Source: Azospirillum halopraeferens DSM 3675
GTDB taxonomy: Bacteria > Pseudomonadota > Alphaproteobacteria > Azospirillales > Azospirillaceae
Assembly: GCF_000429625.1 (NCBI RefSeq)
Contig: NZ_KE386927.1
Location: 530,173-594,172, forward strand
Reading direction: 5' to 3'
DNA length: 64,000 nt
Shown here: piece after piece, positions 40,262 to 47,721 of the stretch
Position numbering within the stretch: the stretch's first letter is position 1
How the letters are laid out: every line of letters starts with the position of its first letter
The notes under the pieces: generated by a model
The model's input: the letters and a program-made list of their open reading frames with translations, nothing else
The model's database searches: none
What the model was told of the DNA's origin: nothing
Translations under genes and position numbers: made by a program

Positions 40262-40915
40262 ATGGCGACCCTGACCCACTCCGAGCGGCCGGCCGGGCCG
40301 GCGGCGCAGCCGCACCACGGCGCCGCGTTCTTCGACTTCGACGGCACGCTGATCCACGGCGACAGCCTGCTGATGTTCGTGGCCGAGGTGATCGGTCGCC
40401 GGCGCGCCCATCTGGCGCTGGCCGATGCGCTGCGGTCCGCCTGCCACCGCCATCTGCGCGGGCGCGGGCCGGGCTGCGACTTCCGCGGGTCGGTGAAGGC
40501 CGTGCTGCTGAAGCGCACCCTGCGCGGGCTGCCGCTGGCCGACGCCCATGCCGCGGCGGAACGGCTGGCCGGCCGCCTGCGCTGGTACGGCCCGTCGCTG
40601 GAGGCCCTGCACCAGCACCGCCGCGCCGGCCGCCGGGTGGTGGTGGCGACCGGCGCGCTGGACGTCTACATGCCCGTCCTGCTGCGCGGGCTGGAGGTGG
40701 ACGATCTGCTGGCCACCGGCATGGAGGTGGCGGACGGCCGCCTGACCGGCGCCCTGTGCACCGGCAACTGTGTGCGCGCCGACAAGGCGACGCGCGTGCG
40801 CGCCTGGATCGCCGCCCATGGCCCCTTCGCCGAGACCTGGGGCTATGGCAACCACCCCAGTGACCGCCCCATGCTGGCCCTGCTCGACCGCAAGGTGGTT
40901 GTGAAGATCCGCTGA
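40262..40915 (+). CDS. HAD-IB family phosphatase
   Basis: A 217-residue HAD hydrolase of the SerB-like subfamily IB. Motif I is FFDFDGTL (nucleophile D25, acid/base D27), motif II VVATGALD, then the conserved lysine VRADKATRVRAW, and motif III/IV GYGNHPSDRPML. A substrate cannot be assigned; relatives dephosphorylate phosphoserine, phosphoethanolamine, glycerophosphates or lipid-phosphate. A Ser/Thr-rich ATHSERP leader replaces a signal peptide, so it is cytoplasmic. Confidence 0.88.
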   Translation: MATLTHSERPAGPAAQPHHGAAFFDFDGTLIHGDSLLMFVAEVIGRRRAHLALADALRSACHRHLRGRGPGCDFRGSVKAVLLKRTLRGLPLADAHAAAERLAGRLRWYGPSLEALHQHRRAGRRVVVATGALDVYMPVLLRGLEVDDLLATGMEVADGRLTGALCTGNCVRADKATRVRAWIAAHGPFAETWGYGNHPSDRPMLALLDRKVVVKIR

Positions 40916-41019
40916 GCCGCCGGTCCATTCGCCGCACCCTGCCGCTCGGCCGGACGATTTACGCCCAAGGTCAGAGTGTGCTACCGCATCGCCGTGCAGC
41001 AACCAGCGGGGGGCGAGGG

Positions 41020-41397
41020 GTGTTCAGCATCGACCTGCCGTCCGGCGTGTCCATGGCGGGCCGCCCGCTGGCCGTGGTGGCCGACGACGACCCGGACCAG
41101 CGATCCGCCCTGGCCCGCCATCTCACCGGCTGCGGCTACGCCGTCCACGAAGCGTCCGACGGCCCCGCCGCTCTGGCCCTCATCGGCGAACTGCTTCCCG
41201 AACTGGCGCTGCTGCGCCGCACCCTGGACGGCTGCGACGGCGAGCGCATCGCCGCCCTGGTGCCCATCGTGGCACCCCACACCCGCGTGATCCTCACCTC
41301 CAGCCGGCCGGACCTGGTGACCGGCGACGCCTTTCCCGTCCTGCGTCGCCCGGTCGACCCGGGCCAGCTCGACCGCTGCCTGGCCGCCGCGGCCTGA
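41020..41397 (+). CDS. Degenerate receiver-domain protein
   Basis: A 125-residue response-regulator-like fold. The acidic pocket is present (VADDDPDQRSALARHL) and the terminal loop has LRRPVDPGQLDR, but the phospho-acceptor position, normally LLxD, reads ALLRRTLDG, with no aspartate, and the conserved Lys before Pro is Arg (RRP). It is therefore probably a pseudo-receiver that cannot be phosphorylated in the usual way. The GTG at 41020 follows a GGGGGG run; ATG 41053 is an alternative lacking a ribosome-binding site. Isolated, with no kinase beside it. Confidence 0.7.
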   Translation: MFSIDLPSGVSMAGRPLAVVADDDPDQRSALARHLTGCGYAVHEASDGPAALALIGELLPELALLRRTLDGCDGERIAALVPIVAPHTRVILTSSRPDLVTGDAFPVLRRPVDPGQLDRCLAAAA

Positions 41398-41459
41398 CGC
41401 ATCCTGGCCGGAGCCTGCGTGACGGCGGAACACCGCGGTCCGGTCGTCCTGAGCGCGCG

Positions 41460-42755
41460 TCACCCGGGGCCGAAGAGCAGCGCCGCGTTCGTTCCGCCGA
41501 ATCCGAACGAGTTCGACAGGGCGTAGCGGATGCGCCGGGTCCCGGCCCGCAGGGGCACCAGGTCCATGTCCGCGCACTCCGGCGACGGCTCCTCCAGGTT
41601 CAGCGTGGGCGGAGCGATCCGGTCGCGCAGGCTGAGGATGGTGAAGATCGCCTCGACGCTGCCGGCGGCGCCGAGCAGATGGCCGGTGGAGGATTTGGTC
41701 GACGACAGCGCCAGCCCGTTCGTCGCGTGATCGCCGAACAGGCGGCGGACCGCGGCGATCTCGACGGGATCGCCGGCCGGGGTCGACGTGGCGTGGGCGT
41801 TGATGTAGTCGACGGCGTCCGCCGGCAGCCCGGCCATCGCCAGGGCGGCCGCCATGGCCCGCACCGCACCGTCACCGTCCTCGGCCGGGGCGGTGATGTG
41901 GTGGGCGTCGCCCGAGGCGCCGTAGCCCAGCAGTTCGGCATGGACCGTGGCGCCGCGCCGCAGAGCGTGGCCGCGCTCCTCCAGCACCAGGATGCCGGCG
42001 CCTTCGCCCATGACGAACCCGTCGCGTTGCCGGTCCCACGGCCGCGACGCCTGCGAAGGGGCGTCGTTCCGGGCGGTGGACAGCGCCCGGCTCGCCGCGA
42101 AGCCGGCCAGGCTGAGCCGGCAGACCGCGGCCTCGGTGCCCCCGGCCACCATCACGTCGGCGGTCCCCAGCGCGATGCTGCGCGCCGCCTCGCCGATGGC
42201 GTGGGCGCCGGTGGAACAGGCGGTGACGATCCCGTGGTTCGGACCTTTGAGACCGTGGCGGATCGACACGTGTCCCGACGCCAGGTTGATCAGGTTGGCC
42301 GGAATGAAGAAGGGAGAGATGCGGCGCGGCCCCCGCTCGTGCAGGTCCACGGCGCCTTCGGCGATCTCCGCCAGGCCGCCGATGCCGGAGCCGATCATCA
42401 CCCCGGTGCGCACCTGATCCCGCTCCGTCTGCGGATGCCAGCCGGCGTCGTCCAGCGCCTCGGCCGCGGCGGCCAGGGCCAGGACGATGAACCGGCCCAT
42501 CTTCTTGCGCTCCCTGGCGGGAACCCATTCCTCGGCCGTGAAGCCGCCCTCCGCCGCCGGTCCCGGGGGGACCTGCCCGGCAATCCGGCAGGGCAGATCG
42601 TCGGCATCGACTCCGGCGATGGCGCGGATGCCGGATTCACCGGCGAGCAGCCGGCTCCAGGTCCGCTCGACGCCGAGGCCGAGGGGGCCGACCATCCCCA
42701 TGCCGGTGACCACGACCCGGCGCAATCCGGAAACGCTGCTGCTTGGGTCACTCAC
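41460..42755 (-). CDS. fabF: 3-oxoacyl-ACP synthase II (KAS II), FabF-type
   Basis: Condensing enzyme that extends acyl chains with malonyl-ACP. The catalytic triad of the type II ketosynthase is complete: C180 (VTACSTGAHAIGEA), H321 (NAHATSTPAGD) and H359 (STGHLLGAAG), with the supporting K354. The 431-residue length is normal. It is not beside acpP, fabD or fabG; instead its GTG start overlaps the stop codon of the HxlR regulator (GTGA, 42752-42755), so it is probably a second, regulated copy, for special fatty acids, lipid or polyketide-like products; this last point is inference. Confidence 0.92.
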   Translation of the reverse strand: MSDPSSSVSGLRRVVVTGMGMVGPLGLGVERTWSRLLAGESGIRAIAGVDADDLPCRIAGQVPPGPAAEGGFTAEEWVPARERKKMGRFIVLALAAAAEALDDAGWHPQTERDQVRTGVMIGSGIGGLAEIAEGAVDLHERGPRRISPFFIPANLINLASGHVSIRHGLKGPNHGIVTACSTGAHAIGEAARSIALGTADVMVAGGTEAAVCRLSLAGFAASRALSTARNDAPSQASRPWDRQRDGFVMGEGAGILVLEERGHALRRGATVHAELLGYGASGDAHHITAPAEDGDGAVRAMAAALAMAGLPADAVDYINAHATSTPAGDPVEIAAVRRLFGDHATNGLALSSTKSSTGHLLGAAGSVEAIFTILSLRDRIAPPTLNLEEPSPECADMDLVPLRAGTRRIRYALSNSFGFGGTNAALLFGPG

Positions 42756-43261
42756 GTCGTTTGCTCCTTGCCGGGGACAGCCGGGACGTCATCGTTCGGG
42801 GTGTCATCGTTCGGGATGGGGGCGGACGCTGCGGCGAGACGGACGGTGCCGGCGGCGATCGGGGTGTGGGTGTGGCGGTCGACGACCAGGGGGTCGACGG
42901 GAGCGCCCGTCACCGCATCGACCAGCAGGAAGGTCGGCCCCTCCGGCGCGCAGTGCCGGTTGCCCCAGGCGAACAGGGCGGCGATCACCGGCAGGAAATC
43001 ACGCCCGGCCGCCGTCGGCACATAGGCGTAGCGCGGCGGCCGCACGCTGTAGCGGCGGCGTTCGAGCAGCCCGTTCTCCACCAGCGACGCGAGGCGCCGG
43101 CTCAGCATGTTCGGTGCGATGCCCAGGCTCTCGCGAAACTCGTCGAAGCGGCTGAGCCCGCGCAGGGCATCGCGCAGGATGAGGATGCTCCACCACTCGC
43201 CGACCCGCTCCAGGCTGCGGGCGACGGGGCATCCCATGTCGTCAAAGCTCTTGCGGTGCAT
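42752..43261 (-). CDS. HxlR-family transcriptional regulator
   Basis: A 169-residue winged-helix regulator: CPVARSLERVGEWWSILILRDAL, then FDEFRESLGIAPNMLSRRLASLVENGLLERR and a family-typical wing. HxlR relatives such as YodB and HypR sense quinones or oxidants through N-terminal cysteines; here C11 is in the right place and C104 is a second. The C-terminal 60 residues form an extra Pro/Ala-rich extension. A 22-bp perfect inverted repeat overlaps its promoter. The last four bases overlap the fabF start, indicating translational coupling. Confidence 0.9.
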   Translation of the reverse strand: MHRKSFDDMGCPVARSLERVGEWWSILILRDALRGLSRFDEFRESLGIAPNMLSRRLASLVENGLLERRRYSVRPPRYAYVPTAAGRDFLPVIAALFAWGNRHCAPEGPTFLLVDAVTGAPVDPLVVDRHTHTPIAAGTVRLAAASAPIPNDDTPNDDVPAVPGKEQTT

Positions 43262-43307
43262 GGGGCGGGTTTGCGGCGTTGCGGGGACGGGCCGGCATGC
43301 CGGCGGG

Positions 43308-43370
43308 GTCGGTCACTTGCATGATGAAAGCCGGTATAGCAGGTTTGGTTTCATCATGCAAGTGACCGAC
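43308..43370 (-). promoter_or_regulatory. Perfect inverted repeat overlapping the hxlR-fabF promoter
   Basis: Two 22-base perfect arms (43308-43329 and 43349-43370) around a 19-base spacer. On the minus strand TTGCAT (43361-43356, within the distal arm) and TATACC (43338-43333, within the spacer) are separated by 17 bases, a good promoter, with the hxlR ATG about 70 bases downstream. A dimeric repressor bound to the arms would cover both elements, so the region looks like an HxlR autorepression site. Confidence 0.8.
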
Positions 43371-43408
43371 GGCGGCGTGCCGCGGCCGGGATGGCCCTGT
43401 GCCCCTGT

Positions 43409-44149
43409 TCAGGGGGCGATGCCGATTCCGTCACCCACCGCCAGGCCCAGCGCCCGGTCGGCGCGGCCGCGATTGACCGCGATTTCGGCCAGGCCGCTGG
43501 AGTTCTCGTACCAAAGAGCTTCGCCCGGCGGCACGTCGGCGAAGGTGCGGCCGCGCAGCACCCTCCGGCCACCGGCCAGCAGTGCCGCGTCCGCCGGCAA
43601 CGTGCCGGCGCGCACACCGGTGACGGCGTTGCCGTAGACGTCCACATAGGCGACGCGCGGCGGATCGTCGGGCCAGTCCGGGCGGTCGACCGCCGCCGGA
43701 TCGAGCGGCGTGGCGGCGACGGCAACGCCGGGTTCGCCGCCGGTGGCCAGCCGCGCCGCCACGGGGGCGAACAGGTCGCGGCCGTGGAAACTGGCGGACA
43801 GGCGCCGGGGCCGCCAATCGATCCGCCAGGCACGCACCGCCGCGGCGCGGCGCACGATCAGGGCGAACAGGCCGTTGTCCGGCCCGACGAAGCGGCGGCC
43901 GTCCACCTCCGCGACCAGCGCCGGGCGGTCGGTGCCGACGCCGGGATCCACGACGCACAGGAAGACGGCGCCGGCCGGGAACTCCGGCGCGTAGGCGGCC
44001 AGCAGGCAGCCAGAGAGCTGCGGATCGAAGGCCGGCGCGTCGGCCAGCAGGTCGATGACCGGCACGCCGGGCGCGCCCTGCGCCAGCACGGCCTTCATCT
44101 GCCCGACGTAGGGGCCGGCGGGGCCGAAATCGGTGAACAGTACGATCAT
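43409..44149 (-). CDS. SAM hydroxide adenosyltransferase (DUF62) family protein
   Basis: A 246-residue protein of the S-adenosyl-L-methionine hydroxide adenosyltransferase family, which hydrolyses SAM to adenosine and methionine and is related to fluorinases. Family blocks are MIVLFTDFGPAGPYVGQMKAVL at the N-terminus, CVVDPGVGTDRPAL, FVGPDNGLFALIV, SASFHGRDLFAPVAARLA and VYGNAVTGV, ending in the ENSSGLAEIAVNRGRA block. I chose ATG 44149, where the family begins; upstream ATGs at 44158 and 44170 are also in frame. A physiological role is not firmly established. Confidence 0.88.
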   Translation of the reverse strand: MIVLFTDFGPAGPYVGQMKAVLAQGAPGVPVIDLLADAPAFDPQLSGCLLAAYAPEFPAGAVFLCVVDPGVGTDRPALVAEVDGRRFVGPDNGLFALIVRRAAAVRAWRIDWRPRRLSASFHGRDLFAPVAARLATGGEPGVAVAATPLDPAAVDRPDWPDDPPRVAYVDVYGNAVTGVRAGTLPADAALLAGGRRVLRGRTFADVPPGEALWYENSSGLAEIAVNRGRADRALGLAVGDGIGIAP

Positions 44150-44235
44150 GAGGGTCATTCCGGAGATCATGCGTATACCGGGAAACGCATGATGATCTAG
44201 AATCCCCCGGTCCTCGGCAACCGATCGCCCCAGCC

Positions 44236-47226
44236 ATGCCCCTTCCGCCCGGCCGACTGCGTCAGCGCCTGCTGCTTCCGGCCGCTCTCGTGCTGGCCGC
44301 TGCCGCCTTCGGTCATGCCCTGCACGACGCCGTCAACGCCCCGCTCCGGGACGCGCTGTGGGCGATGGCCGGGGCGGTGGCGGCCGGGGGTCTGCTGGTG
44401 ATGATGATGGTGCGCCGCCGCTCGGCCGCGGAAGCCGCCGCTGCCCGGGCCAGCGCCGCCGAGCACCGCCTGGCCGAGGCGATCGGAACCATCGAGGAGG
44501 GCTTCGCCCTGTTCGACGCCGACGACCGGCTGGTCGTCTGCAACGAGCCGTTCCGGCGCTTCTACGCCATGAGCGGGCCGATTCCGCCGGGCATCGCCTT
44601 CCGCGACCTGCTGCTGGCCGGCGCCGAGCGCGGCCAGTACGCCGACTGCAACGCCGCCGATCCGCAGACGTGGATCGCCGAACGGCTGCGTCATCACCGC
44701 ATTCCTCTGCGGCCGCTGGAGCAGCGCCTGGGAAACGGGCGCTGGCTGAAGGTGAACGAGCGGCGGACGGCCGACGGCGGCTTCGTCGCCATCCACACCG
44801 ACATCACCGAACTGAAGCGGCGCGAGGAGGAACTGCGCGAGAGCGAGGAGCGGTTCCGCAAGCTGTCGGACGCCGCGACGGACGCCATCGTGGTGCACGA
44901 GAACGGCATCGTGGTGGACGCCAACCGGGCCGCCGCCGCCCTGGTCGCCCGCCCGACGGAGGAGCTGGTGGGCATGCCGCTGCTGGCGCTGGTGGCGGCG
45001 GAGGACCATGACCGGGCGCGCGAGCGCCTGGCCAACCGGCGCGAGGGACGCTTCGAGATCACCTGCCGCCGCCCCGACGGCACCCGTCGCATCGTCGAGG
45101 GCGAGACCCGCCACACCACCCACCACGGACGGCCGGTCACCATCGTCTCGGCCCACGACATCACCGCCCACCGGCAGGCCGAAGCGCAGCTCCGCCTCGC
45201 CAAGGAACAGGCGGAGCAGGCCAGCCAGGCGAAGTCGGACTTCCTGCGCATGATCAGCCACGAGCTGCGCACCCCGCTCAACGGCGTGCTCGGCACCATC
45301 GGGCTGCTGCTGGACGGGCCGCTGGGCGAGGATCAGCGCCTCTACGCCCAGACCGCACGCGAATCGGGCGAGGTGCTGCTGACCATCCTCAACGACATCC
45401 TCGATCTGTCGAAGATGGAGGCGGGCAAGCTGACGATGGAGTCCAACCGCTTCTCCCCGGTCGCCGTGGTGGAGAGCGTGGTGAGCCTGCTGGCCGCCCG
45501 CGCCACCGCCAAGGGGATCGCGCTGGCCGCCTGCGTTCCCGGCGACCTGCCGCCGGCGGTGCGCGGCGACGCCGGGCGGCTGCGCCAGGTGCTGCTCAAC
45601 CTCGCGGGCAACGCCGTGAAGTTCACCGAGGCCGGCGGTGTGGGCGTGCGCGTGGCCATCGATGCGGACACCGCCGATCCGCAGGCTGCCGATCCGGAGC
45701 CCGGTGCCGGCACCGTGCGGCTGCGGTTCGAGGTGCACGACACCGGAATCGGCATCCCGCCGGAGGCACAGCCCTCCCTGTTCACCGAGTTCACGCAGGT
45801 CGCCCCCACGCTGTCGCGCCGCTACGGCGGCACCGGGCTGGGGCTGGCCATCTCCAAGCGGCTGGTCGAGGCAATGGGCGGGACCATCGGCTTCGACAGC
45901 GCCCCCGGCCGGGGCAGCCGCTTCTGGTTCGTCCTGCCGTTCGACGCCGTGCCGGGGGCGGTGGCGCCGCCGCCGCCGCTGGCCGGGCGGAGCGTGCTGC
46001 TGGTCGATGCCGAGCCGGTCAGCCGCCGGACGATGGCCGACCAGCTCCGCTCCTGGGGTGCTGCGGTCACCGAGGCAGGCGATGCCGCCGCCGCCCGGGC
46101 CGCGGTCGGGACCGCGCCGTCCGGCCCGGACACGGCGCTGATCGACACCAATGCGGTACCGGCCGCCGTGCCGGGCGCGGTGCCCGACGGCAACGATGGT
46201 CTCGCGGAGCTGCTGCCCGCCCTGCGGCGGGGCGGCGTGCGCTGTTGCGTCCTGATGGCGCTGGTCGGCCATGCGCCGGACGCCCGCAACCTCGGCCTGG
46301 CGGCGGTTCTGGTCAAGCCGGTGCTGCAGGCGCGCCTGCTGACGGCGTTGGGTGCCGACGGCGCATCCGGCCCGCCGGCCCGGGCACCCGCGGTCCCCGC
46401 CGGTCCCGCCTCGGGCGGCGGGGCCGTACGCCGCATCCTGCTGGCCGAGGACAGCCCGACCAACCAACTGGTCGCCGTGGCTTTCCTGCGAGCCGCCGGC
46501 TACCAGGTCGACGTCGCCGCCAACGGCCTGGAAGCGGTGGAAGCGGCGCGGACGCTGCCCTACGACCTCATCCTGATGGACATCGCCATGCCGGAGATGG
46601 ATGGGCTGGCGGCGACGCGCGCCCTGCGCGCCATGCCGCCGCCGGCCGGCACGCTGCCCATCGTCGCCATGACCGCCGACGCCATGGAAGGCGACCGCGA
46701 ACGCTGCCTGGCCGCCGGCATGAACGACCACATCGCCAAGCCCGTCGACCGCGCCCACCTGCTGGACACGGTCGCGCGCTGGCTTGCCGCCGCACCGGGC
46801 GGGGCGCCGGAGCCGGCGGCGGATGGCGCCCCGGGCGGGGCATCCGGCGGTCCCCGCGCCGACACCCTCGACGAGGGGGTGCTCGACCAGCTTGCCGCCG
46901 ACATCGATCCGGATCTGCTGGGGGAACTGGTGCGCCAGTTCGTCGGGGAAACCCGTGCCGCCGCCGCCCGGATCGCCGATGACCAGACCGACCGGCGCAC
47001 CCTGCTGGCGCAGGCCCACACCCTGAAGAGCACCGCCGCCACCTTCGGGGCGACGCGGCTGTCGGCGCGCGCGCGCGCCCTCGAACTGGCCTGCCGGGCC
47101 GACGACGCCCCGGCCATCGCCGCGGCGCGGCGCGACGTGACCGTGCTGGCGGTCGAGGCGGAGGCCGCCTACCGGGCCCGCGGCCTGCTGGACGGCGAGC
47201 CGGCGGCCGATTCCCTCATTCCATGA
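44236..47226 (+). CDS. Hybrid sensor histidine kinase with two receivers and an HPt domain
   Basis: A 996-residue phosphorelay kinase. Two N-terminal helices (about 12-28 and 42-58), two PAS domains (about 75-195, ending WLKVNERRT, and 210-325, VHENGIVVDANRAAA), HisKA with H342 (RMISHELRTPLNGVLG), ATPase domain (LAGNAVKFTEAGG, DTGIGIPPEAQP, GGTGLGLAISKRL), a first receiver at about 580-700 (LLVDAEPVSR, weakened acidic site with one aspartate), a second at about 730-850 with D782 (LILMDIAMPEMDGL), and a C-terminal HPt with H928 (QAHTLKSTAATFGA). The last 11 bases overlap the cold-shock gene on the other strand. The cognate output regulator is not clear. Confidence 0.93.
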   Translation: MPLPPGRLRQRLLLPAALVLAAAAFGHALHDAVNAPLRDALWAMAGAVAAGGLLVMMMVRRRSAAEAAAARASAAEHRLAEAIGTIEEGFALFDADDRLVVCNEPFRRFYAMSGPIPPGIAFRDLLLAGAERGQYADCNAADPQTWIAERLRHHRIPLRPLEQRLGNGRWLKVNERRTADGGFVAIHTDITELKRREEELRESEERFRKLSDAATDAIVVHENGIVVDANRAAAALVARPTEELVGMPLLALVAAEDHDRARERLANRREGRFEITCRRPDGTRRIVEGETRHTTHHGRPVTIVSAHDITAHRQAEAQLRLAKEQAEQASQAKSDFLRMISHELRTPLNGVLGTIGLLLDGPLGEDQRLYAQTARESGEVLLTILNDILDLSKMEAGKLTMESNRFSPVAVVESVVSLLAARATAKGIALAACVPGDLPPAVRGDAGRLRQVLLNLAGNAVKFTEAGGVGVRVAIDADTADPQAADPEPGAGTVRLRFEVHDTGIGIPPEAQPSLFTEFTQVAPTLSRRYGGTGLGLAISKRLVEAMGGTIGFDSAPGRGSRFWFVLPFDAVPGAVAPPPPLAGRSVLLVDAEPVSRRTMADQLRSWGAAVTEAGDAAAARAAVGTAPSGPDTALIDTNAVPAAVPGAVPDGNDGLAELLPALRRGGVRCCVLMALVGHAPDARNLGLAAVLVKPVLQARLLTALGADGASGPPARAPAVPAGPASGGGAVRRILLAEDSPTNQLVAVAFLRAAGYQVDVAANGLEAVEAARTLPYDLILMDIAMPEMDGLAATRALRAMPPPAGTLPIVAMTADAMEGDRERCLAAGMNDHIAKPVDRAHLLDTVARWLAAAPGGAPEPAADGAPGGASGGPRADTLDEGVLDQLAADIDPDLLGELVRQFVGETRAAAARIADDQTDRRTLLAQAHTLKSTAATFGATRLSARARALELACRADDAPAIAAARRDVTVLAVEAEAAYRARGLLDGEPAADSLIP

Positions 47227-47425
47227 CCAGGATGTTCACGGCGGCGTCCTTGCCGTTGTTGCCGCGCGCCACCTCGTAATGGACGCGCTGGCCCTGCAGC
47301 AGGCCGCGCAGTCCCGACCGCTGCACCGCGGTGATGTGCACGAACACGTCCTTGACGCCGCCTTCCGGCTCGATGAAGCCGTAGCCCTTCGTGGTGTTGA
47401 ACCATTTGACGGTGCCGGTGGCCAT
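47216..47425 (-). CDS. Cold-shock domain protein
   Basis: A 69-residue CspA-type single-strand nucleic acid binding protein. The RNP1 motif (KGYGFIEPE) and RNP2 (VFVHITAVQ) are both present, preceded by GTVKWFNTTKGYG. GGAGAA sits seven bases before the ATG, marking the start firmly. The upstream spacer holds a ~300-base non-coding region in which I do not see a clear cold-box. It converges on the hybrid kinase with an 11-base overlap. Confidence 0.94.
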   Translation of the reverse strand: MATGTVKWFNTTKGYGFIEPEGGVKDVFVHITAVQRSGLRGLLQGQRVHYEVARGNNGKDAAVNILVME

Positions 47426-47721
47426 TGAGCGTTCTCCTGGCTCCGTGGTCGGTGGGAGCGGGCCGGGCGTGTGACCGGCCGGCCCGCGCCGCCGCCGCCG
47501 GTTCGCCGACGGAGACGGCATGACCCGAGGCTAAACGCCCCCGTCCCCGCCGGGCAAGAGGTCGTGCCGGTCTATGCCAAATGACCGGTGTGTGGCCGCA
47601 AGGAAATAGGCGCCACCGGAACAGTCCCGCACCGACTTGGCCATGAAACGGATACGCTTTCGAAACGATCTGTGCTGTGCATGGCGGAGTCTCGTGCGTA
47701 TTCGTGACGGCGCCGGAGGTC
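47426..47721. other. 296-base spacer before the cold-shock gene
   Basis: Lies between the cold-shock gene start and the 3' end of the sigma-54-type regulator, all on the minus strand. It is AT-richer than its neighbours around 47570-47690 and contains a palindromic TTTCGAAA. No protein-coding frame is credible. It may hold the promoter and long leader typical of cold-shock genes; I found no element I could name. Confidence 0.4.

Noticed and set aside
44197..47019. A 940-residue antisense frame opposite the hybrid kinase
   Set aside because: Composition is that of an antisense shadow; the plus-strand gene has intact HisKA, ATPase, receiver and HPt motifs.
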